Below, in pieces: positions 12,723 to 24,285 of a stretch of 64,000 nucleotides of DNA. The notes below the pieces were generated by a model. The model saw nothing but the letters and a program-made list of their open reading frames with translations. It was not told the DNA's origin and did not search any database. The translations under genes were made by a program, and so were the position numbers. Position 1 is the stretch's first letter, and each line of letters starts with the position of its first letter. This DNA is from Durusdinium trenchii (lineage: Eukaryota > Sar > Dinophyceae > Suessiales > Symbiodiniaceae), in NCBI GenBank assembly GCA_963970005.1, contig CAXAMN010001214.1:173488-237487 (forward strand). Reading direction: 5' to 3'.

Positions 12723-12857
12723 CCCCCAGTCGCCCCTGCCCACCTTCGTCGGCAAGACCGTCGGCTGGGGCGGCTCCACCACCGGCACGGGCAGCGGCAC
12801 CTCGTTCGCCACCACTGGCGGCTGCGGCGGCGTCGGCTTCGGCACCGGCGTCGCCGC
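12723..12857 (-). CDS. Proline/valine-rich exon
   Basis: This is a 45-codon phase-0 exon between CAG and a near-perfect GTACGTGAG donor on the minus strand. It encodes a low-complexity segment such as PVPKPTPPQPPVVANEVPLP. Nearly every codon ends in G or C. It lies downstream, in transcription order, of the alanine-rich exons and could be a linker at the C-terminal end of that gene. Its function is unknown. Confidence 0.55.
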
Positions 12858-12998
12858 CTGGGGTGAGTGTGGGGCGACTTGGGAGTGGATGGCACCAGGT
12901 ATTCCAGGGGGCGAACCGCTCCACGTCCATGATTCTTTTCAGAGTGTATATAGATGATTTGAGCAATCTGGTTCTGGGCTTTGTGCAATTTGCTGATG

Positions 12999-13035
12999 AT
13001 GATGATGATGACGACGATAATGAGGAGGAGGAGGA
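12999..13035. repeat. GAT/GAC/GAG trinucleotide repeat
   Basis: A run of GATGATGATGATGATGACG is followed by repeated GAG. It produces poly-Ser or poly-Asp in frames that are probably not translated. Confidence 0.85.
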
Positions 13036-13474
13036 GTCCAATGTTCAAAAAACGGCTCGACGACCGGGCGAATGCCATGTGATCCATTTTTCGAGGGATT
13101 CTTAGTCTCGCTAGCCCTCACCGACACATAGTTGCCACAGGTGGGTTTAGAAGGTCTTCCACTTCCGCACCCGGCTGCGAGCCTGTTCCAGGGGAGGGCA
13201 TGAAGTAGGTTCACGGAACATGGTGCGAAGAAAGTTCAAGAGCCATACCCAGGGGGTTCCACAACTCGAAGAGAAGAGACATCCACATCGACGCCGTTTT
13301 TCCCGCATGCACTCCCGAACCCGAACAAGGCAAGGCAAGGCACGAGCGTGTGCGGGGACCCTCTCATGGTTTGCGGGGTCCCATCGTCATGCCTTTGAGA
13401 TCCTTTGATGATGAGATGAAAAATACTTTGCCAATACACATGTTCCCCGCAACAAACTCACTCCGGCCAATCTG

Positions 13475-13640
13475 CTAGCTGTTCTTCAGAACGCCAGCTG
13501 CAGCCGACCGACCCCTTCCCAACCGACCCAAGCGACGCACACGTTGTGCCTTCGGCATGGGCGGCTGCAAATCGGGCTCCGGTGAAGGCATCTTGGGCGG
13601 CGGCAATGGCGGCACCGGGGCTCCGGGCAAAGGAAGGCCC
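13475..13640 (-). CDS. Proline-rich exon, possibly terminal
   Basis: The minus-strand frame encodes LPGAPVPPLPPPKMPSPEPD and continues into a basic segment before TAG at 13475-13477. Its composition resembles the proline-rich exon at 12723-12857. It may be a last exon, or it may have a donor before the stop. Confidence 0.4.
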
Positions 13641-14647
13641 TTCACCTGACGCGCCGTGGAGAAAGGAGTGTTTCATGCGTTGGGTGGAGCACTTGGGGGT
13701 GGAAGTAGTGGGTTCAATGCGCTGAAGGTGAAAGGGTCGAAAACGAAGCAAGTACATCACCAAACAAATCCCCTCAGAAACAATTGCCATTCCCACAGGT
13801 TAGACTTGGTCAGTGTGGAGTAGCGGCCAAGATGAGTTTGTTTCAGAATCTCCCAGACGACATGAGATTGGTGATGGGATCACGGGCTGGCTATTATGTA
13901 GTAGCAATGGTGGCGATGGCTTGCCATCACTTATGGCTGACCGTGAAATGCTCAGGGGGGTGACGCATGCTCTCCGTACGCAAACAACCTGCACGAGATC
14001 GATGGAAAATGACCATTTCTTGCTGTGCAACAATCATTTCTTGAGGAAAACTCCCATGGACCCAAACTCTTCCATTGCCGCCCTCAAGAACCCTTTCAAG
14101 ATGTGGTGTCAGTTTGGAACTTCATCAAATGCTACCTCTCATGCTATTGATGTGTAAAACAGACCTTGACCTGGCAGAATGGTCTTACAATTCTCGATGT
14201 GGGGTGTTACTGTTACTACTCAACTGGTCCCATGTTTTTGATCCAGTGATTTTGAGAATGGATGACACCATCCTGGGGGGAGGGTGTTATTCATTACAAG
14301 TAGCATATGGAGGGGTCGTTTTGCAAATGAATCCACCGTCACCTTCAGAACTCGAACGGCTCAAATCCCCAGTCGGTGGGGTGTGAATTGAAAAACTCCA
14401 ATACCCCTTCATAAGTCAATAAAAACAAATAAAATGAAACCACTTTTTTGGAGCTCAAATCCCTACAGAAGTGATCATAAGTGTATATATATATACTGTA
14501 TAATATTTAATATTTATATATATTTATATAGAAAAAAAGAAAAAAACACTTTGGGGAGCTCAAATCCCTCTCTAATAACTAATAACCCACTTGGAAAGAC
14601 GTCATCGCCCGTCCTGACCGTGGCGTCAACACCCGCGCGCCGGCGAC

Positions 14648-14694
14648 TGGGTGCCCCCAACCACCGCGGCGGCGGCGGCGGCAGCGGCGGCCGC
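14648..14694 (-). CDS. Candidate poly-alanine exon
   Basis: After TCTCCCAG on the minus strand the frame gives about ten alanines from a GCC run, then VVGGTQ. It could equally be a GCC microsatellite in an intron. Its place beside two better alanine-rich exons is the only added support. Confidence 0.3.
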
Positions 14695-14872
14695 CTGGGA
14701 GACTCAAGAGTTCCAATCTTGAGCTTAGCTCTTTTCACCAGCTGTCACTTGCATGACAGGATCATGAAACCATATGAAACCGCCCCAACAATAAATATAT
14801 TGAAAAAAACAACAATTTAAAGAAGAAAAGAGCACCTCCTTTCCCCATGACCGACCGTCAGTCCCGTCCCGC

Positions 14873-14962
14873 CTCTGTGGGGGACATCCCGCCGCTTTCC
14901 GCCGCCGCTTCGGCCACCTCCTGCGCCTTCTGATCGGCCGCGTATTGCGGCATGCCACCCTC
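14873..14962 (-). CDS. Alanine-rich repeat exon
   Basis: This is a 30-codon phase-0 exon on the minus strand, opened by GGCCAG and closed by a GC donor after GAG. It encodes EGGMPQYAADQKAQEVAEAA and then AESGGMS-PTE. The ending GMSP plus two residues recurs at the end of the neighbouring exon (15835-15957), so each exon appears to carry one helical repeat. No named family is recognised. Confidence 0.6.
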
Positions 14963-15834
14963 CTGGCCGCGGATACGGGAGAGTACTGGGGATGGGGATG
15001 GAAACCTGGAGCCCGGGAGCCCGGTACCGCCGATTGGTCCAGCAAGGTATTCTGCCATGACCGGCTTTCTATGGCTTTCACTGCTGTCGAGAGCTCCAGC
15101 TGAAAGCTCCTGTCGAGAGCTCCTGTTGTCGGCTCTTCGATTCGGTGCACATCCGGCTGTTGAGCATCGGAAATACTGAGTTTGTCGAAGAGAGTCTGCG
15201 ATAGAACGGCACGTCGGGGTGTTCCCGGAGCAAACGGCAAACACGGCCAGACTCGACTCCCTCAAAGCATATGGTCGTTTACGTAAAGAAAATCTTAAAT
15301 AGTATTAAAACTGTTGCAAGTATTCATTGGGAAATGAAAAGTGCTGAGAAATTCATAGGCCGTAATTATATGTAATTATATGCCACGGTTCACAGGATGT
15401 ACGAGTACAGTGCATCCATGCCATCGTTCCTGTATCCAAATTGTTACAGTATATCTTTGTTTTTTTGAAGATATATCTTCAAAAAAACAAAGATTTGATT
15501 GGCCAGTCGCATCGCTGGTACCTCAACATGCCAGGAAAGGTGTTGCTTTGACCCATCGTCCTAGAGCTAAACACTCGGATCTTGACGCATCGTACTGGCC
15601 TTTGCAGCATTCTCAGCAGCCTTGTAAGCGACCTCGGGAAGCGCTCCTCCTGTGCTCTCTCAGTGGTCAAAGAATATTCCGCACTGTATGCCACATATTA
15701 TAGACTGCTTGAAAACTGCAAGGGGAATGTTTCTGGAGACTTCTCAGAAGACCCATATAATCTCCCCTCCTTCTTCCAGATGATTCCCTTTAGATGATTC
15801 CCTTATCCCATCCTTTCTGCCAAGCAACAGTCAC

Positions 15835-15957
15835 CTGATCCACCGGGCTCATCCCATGCGACTTGGCCACGGCCGCAGCGCCGGCGGCGTCGGCGGCCTC
15901 AGTGGCGGCCTCATAGCGCCGGGCGTCGTGCACGGCGGCCGCCACGGCGGAGGTGTC
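15835..15957 (-). CDS. Alanine-rich repeat exon
   Basis: This is a 41-codon phase-0 exon, acceptor CTGCCCAG and donor GTGACT. It encodes DTSAVAAAVHDARRYEAATE, then an alanine-rich helix and the ending SHGMSPVDQ. Spacing of Ala, Arg and Glu suggests an amphipathic helix. It is homologous in pattern to the exons at 14.9, 31.0, 31.9 and 32.2 kb. Confidence 0.7.
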
Positions 15958-16791
15958 CTGGGCAGGTTCGCCACGGTGGTGAGGAGCTGGTGAGGTCAGG
16001 TTGGGGGTTTTTGGTGGTTTTTGGGATGAGGTCTGTCCTGAAAAGAAGAAAGGAAAGCCTGTCCTGAAGTCTGCAGAAAAACATAGAAAAGCTCGTGGAC
16101 CCTGAAAGAATCCGATGATCTCATAGAGAGGTCCAGCAAATTGAAATTTCCCAACACTTTGGGCTTTGAAAGGGCCCGAGGAAGTCTTGCCATGATCAGT
16201 TTTGATTTCAGTCCTCGTGCCCCAAAAACTCTCAAATCGTCGACGCCAAGACCAAAAACATTCCCCGCACTTCCCCTCCGCCGGTGGATACCAAAAGCGG
16301 AGGAGGATTGGGAGCGACGTCGGTCACTCTCTGCACCCAAACACGATGGATTTCGGCCCTCGAGATCGCGATCGATCCGGCGTCGTGGACATCATTGGGC
16401 CAGAGCTCCCTGCGCTGATTTCAACGAACCCAGGGGGTCACCTATTTTTCCAACCCCCCGACCCTATTTTTCCAACCTCCACCTATTTTTTCAACTCCCC
16501 GCCCTCTTTTTTCAACCCCCTAACCTATTTTTTCAACCCCCTGACCTATTTTTTCAACCCCCTAACCTATTTTTTCAACACCTCAACCTATTTATTCAAC
16601 CCCTCAACCTTTTTTTCAACCTCCGAACATTTTTTTGCCTACGCAAGCGGAGCCAATGCCCGCAAAACGTTCCTGAACCTCTTTTTTCAACATCTGAACA
16701 TTTTTTCGCCTACATGTCCATAGCCCAACCAAGACGCCTGATCACACCCGCTAGATAACATGTCCACAGCCTCACCGGAGCCAACCTAAAA

Positions 16792-17191
16792 NNNNNNNNN
16801 NNNNNNNNNNNNNNNNNNNNNNNNNNNNNNNNNNNNNNNNNNNNNNNNNNNNNNNNNNNNNNNNNNNNNNNNNNNNNNNNNNNNNNNNNNNNNNNNNNNN
16901 NNNNNNNNNNNNNNNNNNNNNNNNNNNNNNNNNNNNNNNNNNNNNNNNNNNNNNNNNNNNNNNNNNNNNNNNNNNNNNNNNNNNNNNNNNNNNNNNNNNN
17001 NNNNNNNNNNNNNNNNNNNNNNNNNNNNNNNNNNNNNNNNNNNNNNNNNNNNNNNNNNNNNNNNNNNNNNNNNNNNNNNNNNNNNNNNNNNNNNNNNNNN
17101 NNNNNNNNNNNNNNNNNNNNNNNNNNNNNNNNNNNNNNNNNNNNNNNNNNNNNNNNNNNNNNNNNNNNNNNNNNNNNNNNNNNNNNNNNNN
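16792..17191. other. Assembly gap, 400 N
   Basis: This run of N lies inside the inverted-repeat element. The inverted arrays and the tandem repeat beside the gap are the likely cause. Confidence 1.
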
Positions 17192-17215
17192 GGGCGCAGC
17201 GCCTCCCTCCGCGAA

Positions 17216-17324
17216 GCGTTCACAGAAGCCGGGTCACCGGAAAGCTTCCCAGACGCAAGATAAAACCCGGCGTTCACAGAAGCCGGGGCACCGGAAAGCT
17301 TCCCAGACGCAAAAGAAAACCCGC
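17216..17324. repeat. 54-bp tandem repeat beside the gap
   Basis: Two copies of a 54-bp unit beginning GCGTTCACAGAAGCCGGG are nearly identical. A sequence starting CGCTAGATAACATGTCCAC also occurs on both sides of the gap (16749 and 17321). The hidden interior may contain more copies. Confidence 0.8.
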
Positions 17325-17619
17325 TAGATAACATGTCCACAGCCTAACCGCCGCGTCAACCCAAACTCTACCAAGACGCACGATCAGATGTCTACATGTG
17401 AACGCTTCGCGGGGGGAGGCGCTGTTGAAAAAATAGGTTAGGGGGTTGAAAAAATTGGTTCGGGGGTTGAAAAAATTGGTTAGGGGGTTGAAAAAAAAGG
17501 CCGGGGGGTTGGAAAAATATGGTCTGGGGGGTTGGAAAAATAGGTTTTCAACGGGGGTTGGAAAAATAGGGCGGAGGGGTTGTGAGGGGGTTGAAAAAAT
17601 AGGGAGCCCCGAACCCAGG

Positions 17620-19892
17620 TCGAGGACCCGGAGAGGAGGAGCGGAGCGGGGGACTTGGGACTTTGAGCTCGACCCAAAAGCTGGCACTGGCCAGAAACGT
17701 CTGCTTTCTGTCGAAGTTCCACACCATCCCCACAGAATCCCCATGTGTCCCGCACCTCTGGCTGGTGTACAGGGGCCACACACTCGTGGTGCCAGGTGCT
17801 AAAGCTCTTCACCTGAAGATCTGGCTGGCTTGAAGACCACAAACTCCCAGCAAATTGGAATCCTTGAGGGGTGAGTCCGAAGACTGGAAACCAACCGGAT
17901 GATTCCAATAGTAGATCTTAAGTTTGGTTTCTTAAATGGTCATTGGGGGGATGCTCCAAATTGCCCGAAGAGGTCACGTTCAGAAGGAAGAGGTCAACCC
18001 TTGGATGGTTCTACTGTCCATCACATGTTCCTCTTTGGGTTTCAGAAAACAGCTTCTTCAGAGTTCCCCCTCTTCAGAACGGCTCATTTCCATCCCAATT
18101 AGTTGATGCTGGTGCCTGGTTCCTTCACCCGCGGCCTCTCGCTCTCTCGCATGCCGGATCCGCACGAGTGCGACGTACGAAGAGCCTCAGAATGGAAGAG
18201 CTTCTGAAGCACCAAGCAACAGCTCCGATAGAGCCCTTCTTAAGCACCTTGGGGACCTGTATCCATCCTCAAGATTCAGGGTCTTGTAAGTGAGGAGCCT
18301 CATGGATTCTTGTAACTTGTAACCAACTGGTACGCCATCATGACATGAAAAGAATCCCGTCCTACTTCTGCCCTTCCAGCTCATTGAAGTTCACCCCTTT
18401 CCAGCTCTGGTTCTTTCATCCCGTGCAAGCAAGTTCGCTCCCTAGAGTTCGCTCCCAATCCTTCCTCCATAGATCTGCACCCCTTGGAACTCGGATCTGA
18501 CGTTGGCCCCCTGAGTTCACCACTTTCCTTCACCTGTGCGGACCCTCACACATCACCCACTGGGCGACCCAAGCATTCTGACAGACCCTCGTAGGATTGA
18601 TCTCATCCCTGCGCACCGGTGGAGCCAGCGGTCTGCCCACCGGTGGACCGCGCGTCGGACTCCGCGGAGAGGGCCGACACGCGGTGCTCCGTCAGTTGGA
18701 GACACGCGGAGTTCGCCGATGGACACCCGCTTTGGGTGAATGTCGTCGTCCTTCTCTCGCGAAGGGTCGCGTGATGTGTCATCGGTTTACCAGTATCTGC
18801 CAAAAGTGGCAACTTGTTCCAAAACGTGTATCTCGAATCTCCAAGACTTAAAGCGTTGACTCCTCTAGACCTCACCCTGCCCCGGTCAGAAATGCGTCCA
18901 ACCGCGGCCTTCGGCAGCAGGCATTGCCCAGCCCGCAAAAGGCACAAAGCCCTGACCTGGACAGTGACCATGACCGGTCTTCGGGGGGGCCGGGCGGCTG
19001 GATCCGACCCGACCCCCAATTCTGGTGGGTGGAAGACGGTGACAGAAGAACAGTAGGACTCTTAGATGTCCAACGACCCATCTGAAAAGGCAGAACCACC
19101 CCCATGGAAAGAGCAGATCCACCCAGCCACCCTGAGAAGGTGGGCGAAAACGAGGGGAACGGGATAGACACCGGGCCCTAGGGCCTAGAGGTCCACTGGA
19201 CCAAGTCGGATCCGGAAAGGTAAGTCGACTCGACTTCTTGGAGTATCTTTCACTTCTTGGACTTACAAGATCAGTCTAATCAGTAAGTCACACAAGATCA
19301 GTAAGTACCTCTCTAGAGAATCGACTACTTCTTCAGAGTATCAAAGAGTATACCCCCCCTCCTCGAAGTCCTCGCCCCTGACGCCTCCCTCGCCCCTGAC
19401 GCCTCCCTCGGACGACTCCAAAGGCGGCGCCCTATGACTATCAATGCACACCCCGATGACTGACTGGTGCGACGAGAAGCAGGGAATGAAGGTGGCTGAC
19501 CTGAAACACGATACCTTCGGATCCAGCCACCCCCATTCGATGCGATGATGCGAAGAACGAAGCGGTTCTCGTGGCAAAGGTCTATGAGTCTATGGCGACA
19601 GGGGAGTTCTCTGAACCGAAGCCCTGCCGTTCCAATGAAGATGACAAGTGGCCGGTTCCACGCAGTTATCTAGCTCTAGGGAAGAAACACGATCAATCTC
19701 TGGTGGCTTGGCTAGAAAATAGCATCATCCACCGCTTGGAGGACCTAACCAAAAAGTTATCTATACCTGCCAAAAAAGATCTAAAAAGCGAAAGATATGG
19801 AGGTCATTCACTTTCGGCCTGCTCAGAGGCGCCTATGCTATCGCGCGTGCTCTCCGTGCATTCTTCACGGAACCACTTCAGGACCGAGCTCC
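17620..19892. other. No firm gene
   Basis: A minus-strand frame at about 18609-18700 (QLTEHRVSALSAESDARSTG...) ends at CAG and could be an exon. An 18-bp tandem repeat lies at 19371-19406. Nothing else is supported. Confidence 0.35.
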
Positions 19893-19928
19893 CCGGCGTT
19901 TTCCCACAGGCCTCCCAACAATCTTCGC
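19893..19928 (-). CDS. Candidate cysteine-rich exon fragment
   Basis: After CTGCCCAG on the minus strand, frame GC|GAA gives GEDCWEACGKTPG. The CWxxCG spacing resembles cysteine-rich segments found with CBM1-type proteins in dinoflagellates, judged from memory of such proteins. The 3' border is not clear; the frame stays open further left. Confidence 0.35.
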
Positions 19929-20104
19929 CTGGGCAGTGACGACACTCGTGTGAGACCTCGCGTGTCGTGCTCCCTGCGTGCCCAGATGATGTCGGAGTCC
20001 GACCTCCCGACAGTCGACCGGGCCGATGCCCAGGTACATGACTGGGGCATCGGATGAGTCCTCCATTCCTCCGACCTCCCACGCGTGTAAAAATGGAGCC
20101 TCTT

Positions 20105-20187
20105 CCAGGACCCTCCAAGCGGTGCCCTGTCTGGAAGCCTATAGGTAGTGTGGGGTAGTCCGTTTGACACCCCTTGGAGAGTCCAGG
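20105..20187. repeat. Small hairpin repeat, family 1, copy 3
   Basis: The ends CCAGGACCCTCCAAG and CTTGGAGAGTCCAGG are inverted at 13 of 15 positions. The interior is almost identical, over about 43 bp, to the copy at 53990-54074, including CCTGTCTGGAAGCCTATAGG. Confidence 0.85.
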
Positions 20188-20855
20188 TTGGTCCTCATAC
20201 TCTTCTCTTCAGTGGCAGGTGAAGAATCCGTAAAGCTGCAACGATCGTGTTTTCGGGCCCGCCTGCCACGCTATTCCTGGTGTATCCTGTTGTCATGCAA
20301 TGAGTTGCGCCTTCTCGGCATGGCGGTCCGCGGAAAACGGGATAGAAGTCAGTTCTGAGGAGATTCTGTTGTAATGGGGGTACCAGTTCAACGTGAATTC
20401 CAGGTTGGGGAATTCAGGTGCAACCAAGCTTGCTATGACCGGAGCCAAGCTGGTTGGTGATTTCAACTCAAAACCTGGGCAGACTGCTCGAGGCACTGAA
20501 CCGATCGATCCAGTGGGTCGACGCCTGTCTTGGGTCGATCGAACCGCGAATGTCTTGAGCGTCTCTCACACCTCATAATAACCTTTTAGCATAGCCCAAA
20601 TGTGGTGGAAGCGGAAAGAAATTCATCACCAAACATCAACCCAAACTTCACACACCTGCCCGCTGTTTCACGAGCCCTTTCAAGCCCGCTTCTTTCCTGA
20701 ATTAACCGTCCAAAAAAAAGCCGTCAGCTCCTGCATGCCTGCAAAGAAAAAGAACGATGTGATTAGCCAAACCCCCTGCACATGCTCAAACCCCTCCTCC
20801 ACCCCCGAACCTCCACCCGACCTCCCCGACCTACGACCTGAGCCTCCGCGCCCAC

Positions 20856-20915
20856 CCGCTGCAGCGGCGCTTGGGGCAGCGGTCCACTGGCCGGCCGCGT
20901 GACGGCTGCGGCCAC
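20856..20915 (-). CDS. Candidate alanine/proline exon
   Basis: This is a 20-codon phase-0 exon on the minus strand between CCCCAG and GTGGGC, encoding VAAAVTRPASGPLPQAPLQR. Length, phase and composition fit the alanine-rich exon series on either side. Confidence 0.4.
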
Positions 20916-22560
20916 CTGGGGCGGAACCGACGAGCGAACCGAGCTGGAGAAGGGGAAGGCAGAACTGACGGGAACTGTCTACCTGTTTGGAGTGGCTATG
21001 CCACCCAAATCCCCCAAGAAAGGTGGAAGGCAAATACACTGTTCCTGGGTAGGAAGGAAGATGAGGATGTTGGGGTTGGGAAGACCTTAACGATTTTGGG
21101 GATGGGATCTCGAAGTGAGTTGCCGAAATGCTGGCCAGGGTTGTTTGCAGGAGTTTTTTGTAGCATTTTGGATAGAACAAGGAGAGGATGATGCCACAAT
21201 ATGTAGTGCTGAAGACTACCAACTCCAAGACTAGGTGGAGGACTTGATGTAGCTCGGTTTTGGTCATATAACTTTCGCAACATTCGGTCAAGTTTGTCTG
21301 GTTTGGCCTTTGGACTTCCTCCAATGATCCACAAGAAGTAGGTCAGGACCGGCTAGTCAAAGGCCCACGGAGCCTGCTTTTGGGCCCAATTCACCGGCTT
21401 TTTGGCCAAAGTCACCGCATCTTCAGCTCAGAACCCCAACAACCAGAAGCTGCTTCCAAGACCCCCCCAATCCACCCAGTCAAACAGCGGCTGCAACAAA
21501 CCCCGCCACCAACCCCTCCAAAAATCGTCCACAGGCTTCTGGGTCCGCACTGTGTGGCCGGCAGCCTCAGAAGCTGCCGCAGCCTCGCAATCGAATCGAA
21601 ATTCTTCGGGTGTGAAAATGGAAAAGACCAAACGACCAAAGTTTTTGCCCCAAAGACCTAGATTTTTTTTGTATTTGACCCTCTCAAAGGAAAGCTATAG
21701 ACTTAAACGCCCAATCGGACCGAGCATCGGATCTCCTGGGGAAGGAAAAACTATGCATACTAAATGTCATTCTGAGGATTTCTGATGTCCTGGTATTTCT
21801 CCAATCCATGCAAGGTCGTCATGTGGCCAGTGTTCAGAGAGCTTCGGAGAGCTTCGGAACAGCTTCGGAAGCTAAGCAGCTAAACCGTCACCGGTCAACC
21901 CAGGCGTCTCGCCAATCGTCGAAGTCCAGTGGCCAAAGCAGTCCTTCAGTCTACTTCGTGCAGAAACAAAAATCCAGATGGATATATGTCCGAACTCTTG
22001 CTCCCGAACACTTACACTCCCTGGAACTAACATGGAAGTGGAGAATGGTCCCTTGGAAGACCATGTTTCACTACAAACAGGTGGTGCCATCCACGTAACC
22101 ATTGTGAGTTCCATTGAGAGTACATGGACCCAGGTCGGACCGACCGGTCTTTCTACAAACCAGTGGGGGGGATGTTCCGTGTGTTTGGGTGAGTCGAAAC
22201 AGCGGGATAGTACCGCCGGAGAGCGGGAAACAGCTTGACAAGATGCCACAGTTCCTCCCGCCTCGGCAGGTGACTTTCCACTGCTCACTGCTGCGTCGTA
22301 GACACACTTCCTGCGCACTCGCAGGTGGGAAGAAATTCTGGAGCCACCTGCCATTTGCCTGGATCATCCTTTCCTTTGGATGTCCATGAAAACGTCATGA
22401 TGTTCCTCTATCTGGAGGACTAACATACTTGTTTCAAGCCCCTAGTAGTCGCTCAGTGTCAGGTTCTTGAAGCTCTACACAGTACATTCGCAGTAGATAA
22501 CCTAAACTGGTAACAGCTACTACTAGATCTTTCTGAACAAAAATCCAAAATGATCCAAAA
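20916..22560. other. No gene recognised
   Basis: Probably intronic DNA between alanine-rich exons. A diffuse repeat at 22031-22084 resembles one at 33939-33992, with core CTACAAACAGGTGG or CTGCAAACAGGTGG. Confidence 0.35.
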
Positions 22561-22570
22561 TGTGTGTGTG

Positions 22571-22606
<36 letters not shown>

Positions 22607-22619
22607 CACACACATATAT
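22561..22619. repeat. TG/TACATA microsatellite
   Basis: Simple repeats of TG, TACATA and CA end in ATATAT directly against the left LTR of the retrotransposon. Confidence 0.95.
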
Positions 22620-22776
22620 TGTTGATCTCTACCCTAGGATCTAAGGAAACCCTGTTCCTCCTAACCAAAGGCCGCCTCGCCTTTTCTTCTATGTGAATCG
22701 CCTCCCTCCCGCCCTTTGGACGTTCGAACCGTCGAGCGGGACATGTGAGACAGCATTCAAACTAGCGATTTTTACA
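22620..22776 (-). repeat. 3' LTR of the copia element
   Basis: 157 bp, beginning TGTAAAAATCGC and ending GATCAACA on the minus strand, so it has TG...CA ends. It differs from the 5' LTR at a single position. The stop codon of the reverse transcriptase/RNase H frame lies inside it at 22762-22764. Confidence 0.95.
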
Positions 22777-24285
22777 CTCGTCAAAATTTTCTTTTATTCG
22801 AAAAACTGTCTCACCACACCAAGGAAAGGGTTTCCGTTTGTGCGCCGTCGTTCCTGTCCAATAATCCCTCTCAACACCTCCCCCTTTCAGCAAAGTATCC
22901 CGGTACATCTCAAGTTTCCGAAGATCTACAGGACAGTCTTCTGACCCCACGGGTGTATAGAGCTGATATCTTGGAACAACATGCACACGGATTACCTCTC
23001 CTTTGGGTCCCCTTCTCCAAAAATCGCAATCATGCTGTACAGTGCCGGACTGTTTCACCAACATGGCATCTTCGAAGCCTTTGTCGTCTTTTGCTTGTCG
23101 GTGTTGTTTCATCCACTTCAATCTTTCTCGAGCAGACAGTCTTTCCTTTAGCAAAAATTCCTCATCACGCAGAGTATATCTACCAGTTCTCAAACACTCA
23201 CGTAAAACACTGCTGTCCATGGTCTTTGTGAGACAATCTGCGAGCATGGCCTGGGAATTTATCCATCGAACTACTGCGTTGTTTCGCAGTCTTTCTCTTA
23301 TCAGCAAACACTCGATCGTGGTTCGATGTTCAGAGCATTGTGGTATGGCGGTCCGTGTCAACAAGTCATATGCGGATTTGCAGTCCGTCACCAATCCCCC
23401 CAAATTCCCTTCAGAAAGCAATTTCTCAGGATTCCTCCAATCACATTCGGGGTCAATCAAAGTTTTCCAGAACACACGAATCCACATCAAGCGATCGGCT
23501 GAATTGCTTAAAGCGGCTGCTTCAGCACCTAATGTGCTACGCACCACCCTTGGAATTTTCTTGCTGTACCAGGCTACTGGAGCCACCACTGCCTTCTGGT
23601 TGTCCAACAATTCTGGTGTTGTTGCAAAAATAATGGTCCCTTGTTGTGCGGTGGTGTGTTTGGCACAGGAGAATGAAGCATCTGAGAATGCACAATAGGT
23701 CACGTGAGTTGGTGCAATGGGTAAAACCATCAACGAAACCCGATTCTGTTTCGCTTCAGCTAACACCTTGTTGCCCAGAACAAGATGCTTCACTTTTGCC
23801 CTAGTCACCTCACTCTGCAATTCACCTATCTTCGCTGCAAGATCCGGTCGGCTGTGAACTGCTGCATATTGGAGCGCACCGATCAGACTTCTATAGGATG
23901 TTCTTTCATCCTCAGTCACCAAAGCCTCCGGGTCGTCCTTCCTACCCCTCCCGAGTACAATGGGTTTGATCTTTTCAATGTACTCAATCTGGTCGTATTC
24001 AATGGAGAAGTCATCCCATTGTCGAAATCTGATTCCGGTGTAGGTGAATTCACCTTTGTCAAAAGCTCCAAATTTGAAACGAGCCTCCACTCCTGCCAAC
24101 ATCTTCATAAACTTATCGCTACCGCCACCAATCCCATCATCCACATGGATGCCAAGACAGCCCTCTAAGCCATCTTGAGAGTGGTAGGTGAACACACAAG
24201 GGTCCAGTGGTGACTGTCGACATCCTTGTGCTAGGAGCTCATCTCTAAACTCACAGAACCATAAAAATGGTGCGTCGATGCGGCC
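22762..24285 (-). CDS. pol, second half: reverse transcriptase end and RNase H
   Basis: The frame continues the RVT_2 domain after a frame break near 24286. It has the catalytic HVDD motif (copia elements usually have YVDD) at about 24135. RNase H follows, with the acidic residues in FSDASFS, LGAEAAALS and VTDCKSAYDL. A long charged tail ends in the LTR. The frame is intact from the break to the stop. Confidence 0.88.
   Translation of the reverse strand, partial: GRIDAPFLWFCEFRDELLAQGCRQSPLDPCVFTYHSQDGLEGCLGIHVDDGIGGGSDKFMKMLAGVEARFKFGAFDKGEFTYTGIRFRQWDDFSIEYDQIEYIEKIKPIVLGRGRKDDPEALVTEDERTSYRSLIGALQYAAVHSRPDLAAKIGELQSEVTRAKVKHLVLGNKVLAEAKQNRVSLMVLPIAPTHVTYCAFSDASFSCAKHTTAQQGTIIFATTPELLDNQKAVVAPVAWYSKKIPRVVRSTLGAEAAALSNSADRLMWIRVFWKTLIDPECDWRNPEKLLSEGNLGGLVTDCKSAYDLLTRTAIPQCSEHRTTIECLLIRERLRNNAVVRWINSQAMLADCLTKTMDSSVLRECLRTGRYTLRDEEFLLKERLSARERLKWMKQHRQAKDDKGFEDAMLVKQSGTVQHDCDFWRRGPKGEVIRVHVVPRYQLYTPVGSEDCPVDLRKLEMYRDTLLKGGGVERDYWTGTTAHKRKPFPWCGETVFRIKENFDECKNR
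22777..22800 (-). promoter_or_regulatory. Possible polypurine tract
   Basis: Immediately upstream of the 3' LTR on the minus strand is a stretch near AATAAAAGAAAATTTTGACG. It is only partly purine, so its use as plus-strand primer is tentative. Confidence 0.4.

Larger units (their letters stand above)
16435..17609. mobile_element. DNA element with tandem-repeat inverted termini
   Basis: The element begins GGGTCACCTATTTTTCC and its other end, reverse-complemented, begins GGGCTCCCTATTTTTTC; 20 of the first 24 bases match. Behind each tip is an array of about 8-10 copies of a unit near CTATTTTTTCAACCCCC, inverted on the right side (16442-16640 and 17424-17604). It is flanked by an exact 10-bp direct repeat CGAACCCAGG (16425-16434 and 17610-17619), the expected target duplication. 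Foldback and MULE-type elements make duplications of 8-11 bp. Most of the interior is an assembly gap, so any transposase is unseen. Confidence 0.8.

Noticed and set aside
12940..13090. Poly-Ser and poly-Asp frames
   Set aside because: They are produced by a GAT/GAG microsatellite.
16141..16758. Long plus-strand frames of about 205 and 173 codons rich in Phe, Asn and Pro
   Set aside because: They are translations of the tandem repeat array at the end of the DNA element; the periodic peptide reflects the DNA repeat.
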